Origin: CS4-C045 sp964347545
GTDB taxonomy: Bacteria > Planctomycetota > Planctomycetia > Pirellulales > UBA7805
Assembly: GCA_964347545.1 (NCBI GenBank)
Contig: CAYFZZ010000330.1
Coordinates: 1 to 15,281 of the forward strand
Length of the DNA stretch: 15,281 bases
Reading direction: 5' to 3'
Made by a program: the position numbers and the translations under genes. Shown piece after piece: positions 12,087 through 15,281 of the stretch; the stretch's first letter is position 1; every line of letters begins with the position of its first letter. Under the pieces are notes generated by a model, which was not told the origin of the DNA, searched no databases, and saw only the letters and a program-made list of their open reading frames with translations.

Positions 12087-15065
12087 ATGATCGCTCTGGA
12101 AAAATTCTGGAAGTTGCTGGCCGACAGTGCACTGGTCGGCCCAGCGCAGCTGGCCGCGTTGCAGCACCAGTTCTCCCAGCTGAGGGGTGCCGGCAGCGCC
12201 AACCTGCCGCTGCTGGCCGAGTGGCTGGTTTCCCAAGGGACCATCACGCGGTACCAGGCCGATGTGTTGTTAAAAGGCCAGCCTGGGCCGTTTCTCTACG
12301 GCGACTTCGTCGTCTGGGATCGGGTTTTCGCTGGCCGCCTGGCGGGGAATTTCCGGGCCGTGCATCGGCCGACCGGCTATCCGGTGTTGCTGGTATTCTT
12401 CGGCGGCCAGCGAGCGGGTGATGCCTCGGCCTGGGCAACGGCGGTCGCTCGCGGCATGCGCACCTTTTCGCTCGACCTGCCGCAACTGGCGACGTGTCAC
12501 GAACTGGTCGACATGGGCCACTTTCGCTTTGCCGTCCTGGACGACCTGCGGGGGCGTGGTTTGGCAGAAATTCTCCAATCCCGAGGGCCGTTGTCGCTGA
12601 GCGAGGCCAGCGGCGTGATCGGCGACGTGGCGACGGCGCTGGTTCAACTTCACGCCACAGGACAGGCGCATGGGGCGGTCCGCCCCGAGAACATCTTCAT
12701 CGCCGCCGAGGGACACGCCTGCTTGTTGGATTTCCCTTTGGCCGGCACGGCGGTACCCGGCAGTCTGCCGCTGGATTCCGCCGCGGCCGATTACGCCGCC
12801 CCCGAGCTGAATCCCCGACAACCGCTGCCGACCGCGGCGGCCGACATCTACGCTCTGGGTTGCACGTTCTACCATCTCCTGGCGGGCCGGCCGCCCTTTG
12901 CCGATCCCCCGGCGCAAGTCGCCGAAAAGATGGTTCGCCATGCCACTCAGCCGATTTCCCCGCCGCCACCGGGCGCGGCGATCCCGCCGGCCGTCCAGCA
13001 GGTGCTGGAGGCCCTGATGGCCAAGGACGTCCGCCGACGGTGCTCAGATGCCCGGCGGGTGGTGGCGGCCCTCCAGGCCTGGGTCGATCCCGCTCGACCC
13101 CAGCCGGCCGTGGGCCCGCCTTCCCGGGCGAATTATCAGCGGATGGCTCATCGTCGCCGCGCCAGCGTGGCGGCCGCGGCGGCGAGTGGCCAGGAGGTTG
13201 CCGGCGCCCCGGCGACGCCGGCCGTCGCGCCTGCCCTGCCGTCAGCGATGCCTGCCGCCATGCCCCAGGTCGCAGCGGTCCCGGGCCCGTTCGCCAAGGG
13301 CGGGGGGGCCCGCCAGCCGCAGGTTTCGGGACCGGCCGAGGTGAGCCCCCTGGTGGGGCGTACTGCAGAGGGCACCGCGGTCGCAGGGGAACGGCCTTGG
13401 TGGCAGAGGCGCGAGCACCGACACCAGTTGTTCGCCGCGGGCAGTGCCAGCCTGCTGATCCTGGTCATCCTCCTAGTCGTGACCACCCGCCGTCCCCCGC
13501 CCCCGGCACCGTCTGGCCAGGGGGGGCAGGCCGGTTCCACCGCCCCTAGCCAGGACCAGGAGACCGAGCCCGGTGGCTTGGACCTGGGAGAGCCGGTAGC
13601 GGGTAGTCCCCCTGTGGCGGAGGCCGAAGACGACGACGACCCGCGGGTGGTCGAGCGGTTTGGGGAGGATGACGGGCACAGCTTGTGGGCCGCACCGCTG
13701 CGGGGCGAGCCGCTCGACCTGCGATACATCCCCGTCACCGCCCAAATGGTCTGCTCGTTGCGGACCCGTGACCTGTTCGGCACCAACAGCGATGCGGGGT
13801 TGGAGGACGCCCTGGGACCGGCCGGTGTCTGGCTGGCCGATTGGATCCGCGAAGAGACCGGATTTGAGCCGAGCGAAATCGAACGGTTGGACCTGGCTTT
13901 TTATCCGTCGGAGGATGGCCACATCGAGTACACGCTGGTGGTCTATCTTGATCAGGAGCTCAGCAGGGAAAAGCTCCTGGCCCGCTGGAAAAACCCGACG
14001 GTCGAGCGTTATGAGGAGGCCAGCTATTACAGTGCCGGTCCGAGGGCGTTCTATATTCCGCAAGGCCGCAAGGATGTGTTTGCCTGCGGATCGGTCCCGC
14101 AGATGCAGGCAGTGATCGACACGCTGGAAGAAGCCGCCTGGTTGCCCAAGGCGCTGGAAAAACTCCGCTCCCAAACGGTCGCTCAGAGTCAGGTCCAGGT
14201 GTTGTTCCTGTCCGATTATGTGCGCAGCAACCGCACCACGCTCTACCCGGGCCAGCTGGCGCCTCTGCACGAGGTGATCAGCTGGCTGTTGGGAGCGGGG
14301 GAGGGGGTTTCGGGGGGCTTGTTGAGCGTCCATGTGGGGCGGCAACTCTTTGTCGAGCTACGCCTGTTTTGCGCTCGGGATCAAAAACCCCAGCTGATCG
14401 CACAGGAGTTGTACGACCGCCTGGGCCAGGCTGCGGGAAAATTGTCTGGGCATCTGTTGTCGCTGTCGGTCAGCCCCTACAGCCAGCCGGTCCTGGCCGC
14501 CATGCCGGGGATGCTGCATGCCCTTCACCAGTACACCCGCCATGATCGGGACCATCCGCGGGGCCAACAAGCCGTGTTGAACTGCTACCTTCCGCCGGGG
14601 GCGGCGCGGCATTTCGTCGTCGCGACCGATTTGGCGTTGCTCGAGACCAGCGGCACCCACGCCGGCGGGCCTTCTCCCGCGCCGGCGCCTCGCACCCTGG
14701 AGGATCGCTTGAAACAGCCCGCCAGCCTGGCCTTCGACAATGACAACCTGATCAACGCCATGCAGATGTTGAGCGACGCCGTGGGAGTCCCGATCGAAAT
14801 CCAGGGGGATGACCTCAAGTTGGAAGGGATCACCAAAAACCAGTCGTTTGGGATCGAGACCCGCGATCAGCCTGCGGAAAAGATTTTGACCGACATCATG
14901 CTGCGAGCCAATCCGACGAAGGTCAGCGACCCGGCCGACCCGGCGCTGAAGCTGATCTACGTCCTCAAGCGGCAGCCGCAGGGGGGTGGCGAATTGATTT
15001 GGATCACCACGCGGGCCGCCGCGGCGGGGCGGGGGGATGCCGTGCCGCCCCAGTTCCAGCCGTAA
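12087..15065 (+). CDS. Transmembrane pseudokinase with STN-like C-terminal module
   Basis: A 992-residue protein. Residues 1-70 are the helical segment seen ahead of planctomycete Ser/Thr kinases (FWKLLADSALV ... ITRYQADVLLKG). The kinase fold follows, but its catalytic positions are gone: the Gly-loop reads VFAGRLAGNF (about 80-89), the strand-3 Lys is missing (PVLLVFFGG, about 98-106), HRDLKPEN reads HGAVRPEN (195-202, Asp to Ala and Lys to Arg), and DFG reads DFP (215-217). The structural AAPELNP and DIYALGCTFYHLLAGRPPF motifs remain. An Ala/Pro-rich linker leads to one membrane helix (about 448-469). About 520 outer residues follow, ending with a segment (about 880-945: SLAFDNDNLINAMQMLSDAVGVPIEI...) like secretin/TonB short N-terminal (STN) domains. 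It probably acts as a binding or scaffold receptor. ATG 12087 is chosen because earlier in-frame codons overlap the previous gene or look non-coding. Confidence 0.85.
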   Translation: MIALEKFWKLLADSALVGPAQLAALQHQFSQLRGAGSANLPLLAEWLVSQGTITRYQADVLLKGQPGPFLYGDFVVWDRVFAGRLAGNFRAVHRPTGYPVLLVFFGGQRAGDASAWATAVARGMRTFSLDLPQLATCHELVDMGHFRFAVLDDLRGRGLAEILQSRGPLSLSEASGVIGDVATALVQLHATGQAHGAVRPENIFIAAEGHACLLDFPLAGTAVPGSLPLDSAAADYAAPELNPRQPLPTAAADIYALGCTFYHLLAGRPPFADPPAQVAEKMVRHATQPISPPPPGAAIPPAVQQVLEALMAKDVRRRCSDARRVVAALQAWVDPARPQPAVGPPSRANYQRMAHRRRASVAAAAASGQEVAGAPATPAVAPALPSAMPAAMPQVAAVPGPFAKGGGARQPQVSGPAEVSPLVGRTAEGTAVAGERPWWQRREHRHQLFAAGSASLLILVILLVVTTRRPPPPAPSGQGGQAGSTAPSQDQETEPGGLDLGEPVAGSPPVAEAEDDDDPRVVERFGEDDGHSLWAAPLRGEPLDLRYIPVTAQMVCSLRTRDLFGTNSDAGLEDALGPAGVWLADWIREETGFEPSEIERLDLAFYPSEDGHIEYTLVVYLDQELSREKLLARWKNPTVERYEEASYYSAGPRAFYIPQGRKDVFACGSVPQMQAVIDTLEEAAWLPKALEKLRSQTVAQSQVQVLFLSDYVRSNRTTLYPGQLAPLHEVISWLLGAGEGVSGGLLSVHVGRQLFVELRLFCARDQKPQLIAQELYDRLGQAAGKLSGHLLSLSVSPYSQPVLAAMPGMLHALHQYTRHDRDHPRGQQAVLNCYLPPGAARHFVVATDLALLETSGTHAGGPSPAPAPRTLEDRLKQPASLAFDNDNLINAMQMLSDAVGVPIEIQGDDLKLEGITKNQSFGIETRDQPAEKILTDIMLRANPTKVSDPADPALKLIYVLKRQPQGGGELIWITTRAAAAGRGDAVPPQFQP

Positions 15066-15070
15066 GCCGC

Positions 15071-15088
15071 AAAATAAGCTATTTTTTT
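15071..15088 (+). terminator. Possible weak terminator after the pseudokinase gene
   Basis: AAAATA (15071-15076) and TATTTT (15080-15085) form a 6-bp AT-only stem with an AGC loop and a T-run to 15088, five nt after the stop codon. CCGC (15067-15070) and GCGG (15092-15095) can pair around it. An AT-only stem is a poor terminator, so confidence is low. Confidence 0.35.
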
Positions 15089-15141
15089 CCAGCGGTGGGG
15101 CCAGCGCCAGGGGCGGTTTCTGCGATCCCCACCGTGGCAGC

Positions 15142-15147
15142 TATAAT
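15142..15147 (+). promoter_or_regulatory. TATAAT -10 box for the gene at the right edge
   Basis: A perfect TATAAT (15142-15147) lies 46 nt before the TTG start at 15193. No good -35 is visible; TTTCTG (15117-15122) is 19 nt away and weak. Confidence 0.45.
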
Positions 15148-15192
15148 CGAAGGTAACCGCCGACCTGTCTCCTCTGGTGGGAAACCCAGACG

Positions 15193-15281
15193 TTGCTCGA
15201 CCCTTACGCCATCCAGTGCATGACCTGCGGAGCTCGGCTGCTGGTTCGCAAGGCGGCCGCCGTGGGGCAGATCCTGAACTG
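15193..15281 (+). CDS. Zinc-ribbon protein, N-terminal fragment
   Basis: The frame runs off the right edge after 29 codons. It reads LLDPYAIQCMTCGARLLVR and continues with an 'AAAVGQILN' stretch. A CxxC knuckle followed by 'GARLxVR...AVGQI' is a pattern I associate with N-terminal zinc ribbons of planctomycete membrane or secreted proteins, where a second CxxC usually follows. The TTG at 15193 is preferred over the ATG at 15220 because the ATG would cut off the first Cys of the knuckle. The frame is closed upstream by TAA at 15154-15156. Function unknown. Confidence 0.6.
   Translation, partial: MLDPYAIQCMTCGARLLVRKAAAVGQILN

Noticed and set aside
1..15281. tRNA, rRNA, CRISPR array, insertion sequence or prophage genes
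   Set aside because: I scanned for these and saw no cloverleaf with a CCA-type end, no regularly spaced direct repeats, and no transposase, integrase or phage structural motifs.

Overview
The window reads as chromosomal DNA of a planctomycete, probably from the Pirellulales. It is GC-rich and densely coding. It carries several protein styles typical of that group: a kinase-like receptor with a planctomycete-type N-terminal segment, short 'MWCxxC' zinc-ribbon membrane proteins, and a secreted low-complexity plus beta-barrel protein. I see no phage, insertion sequence, CRISPR, rRNA or tRNA. Most gene functions here are housekeeping, and the most interesting material is regulatory.

Layout. (1) 1-1316, plus strand: the C-terminus of a radical SAM/SPASM protein followed by a family 2 glycosyltransferase, apparently the end of a cell-surface glycan cluster. 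(2) 1364-4918, minus strand: a probable three-gene unit read leftward, consisting of a secreted HEAT-repeat protein, a YhaM-like 3'-5' exoribonuclease and a fused nucleotidyltransferase/GHMP sugar kinase. (3) 4919-5380: a divergent control region with a 13-bp inverted repeat, a good sigma-70-type promoter, a SAM-II-like RNA fold, two further stems, and an intrinsic terminator placed before the gene it would control. (4) 5381-7942, plus strand: two tandem Cys/Met-metabolism PLP enzymes, a cystathionine gamma-synthase-like enzyme and a cystathionine lyase-like enzyme. (5) 8208-9737, plus strand: a secreted beta-barrel-like protein. (6) 9806-10639, minus strand: a stand-alone arginine dihydrolase/amidinotransferase-fold enzyme. 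(7) 10640-10933: a divergent intergenic region whose core (10725-10920) is bracketed by a perfect 10-bp inverted repeat. (8) 10934-15065, plus strand: a two-zinc-knuckle two-TM protein, then a transmembrane pseudokinase with a large outer domain and a C-terminal STN-like module. (9) 15193 to the end: the start of another zinc-ribbon protein behind a TATAAT box.

How the parts work together. The strongest story is the sulfur/methionine block. A promoter, a SAM-II-like pseudoknot (core strings GATTTG, GCTTGCAG and GCTAAAGAG), intervening stems and a hairpin with nine T's are lined up before a cystathionine gamma-synthase-like gene. This suggests SAM-responsive transcription attenuation in a planctomycete, whereas SAM-II is best known from alphaproteobacteria and usually as a translational switch. 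The other candidates for new biology are the kinase/nucleotidyltransferase fusion, the pseudokinase receptor, and the bracketed structured region at 10725-10920. All functional calls come from motif recognition by eye. No database search or folding program was run.
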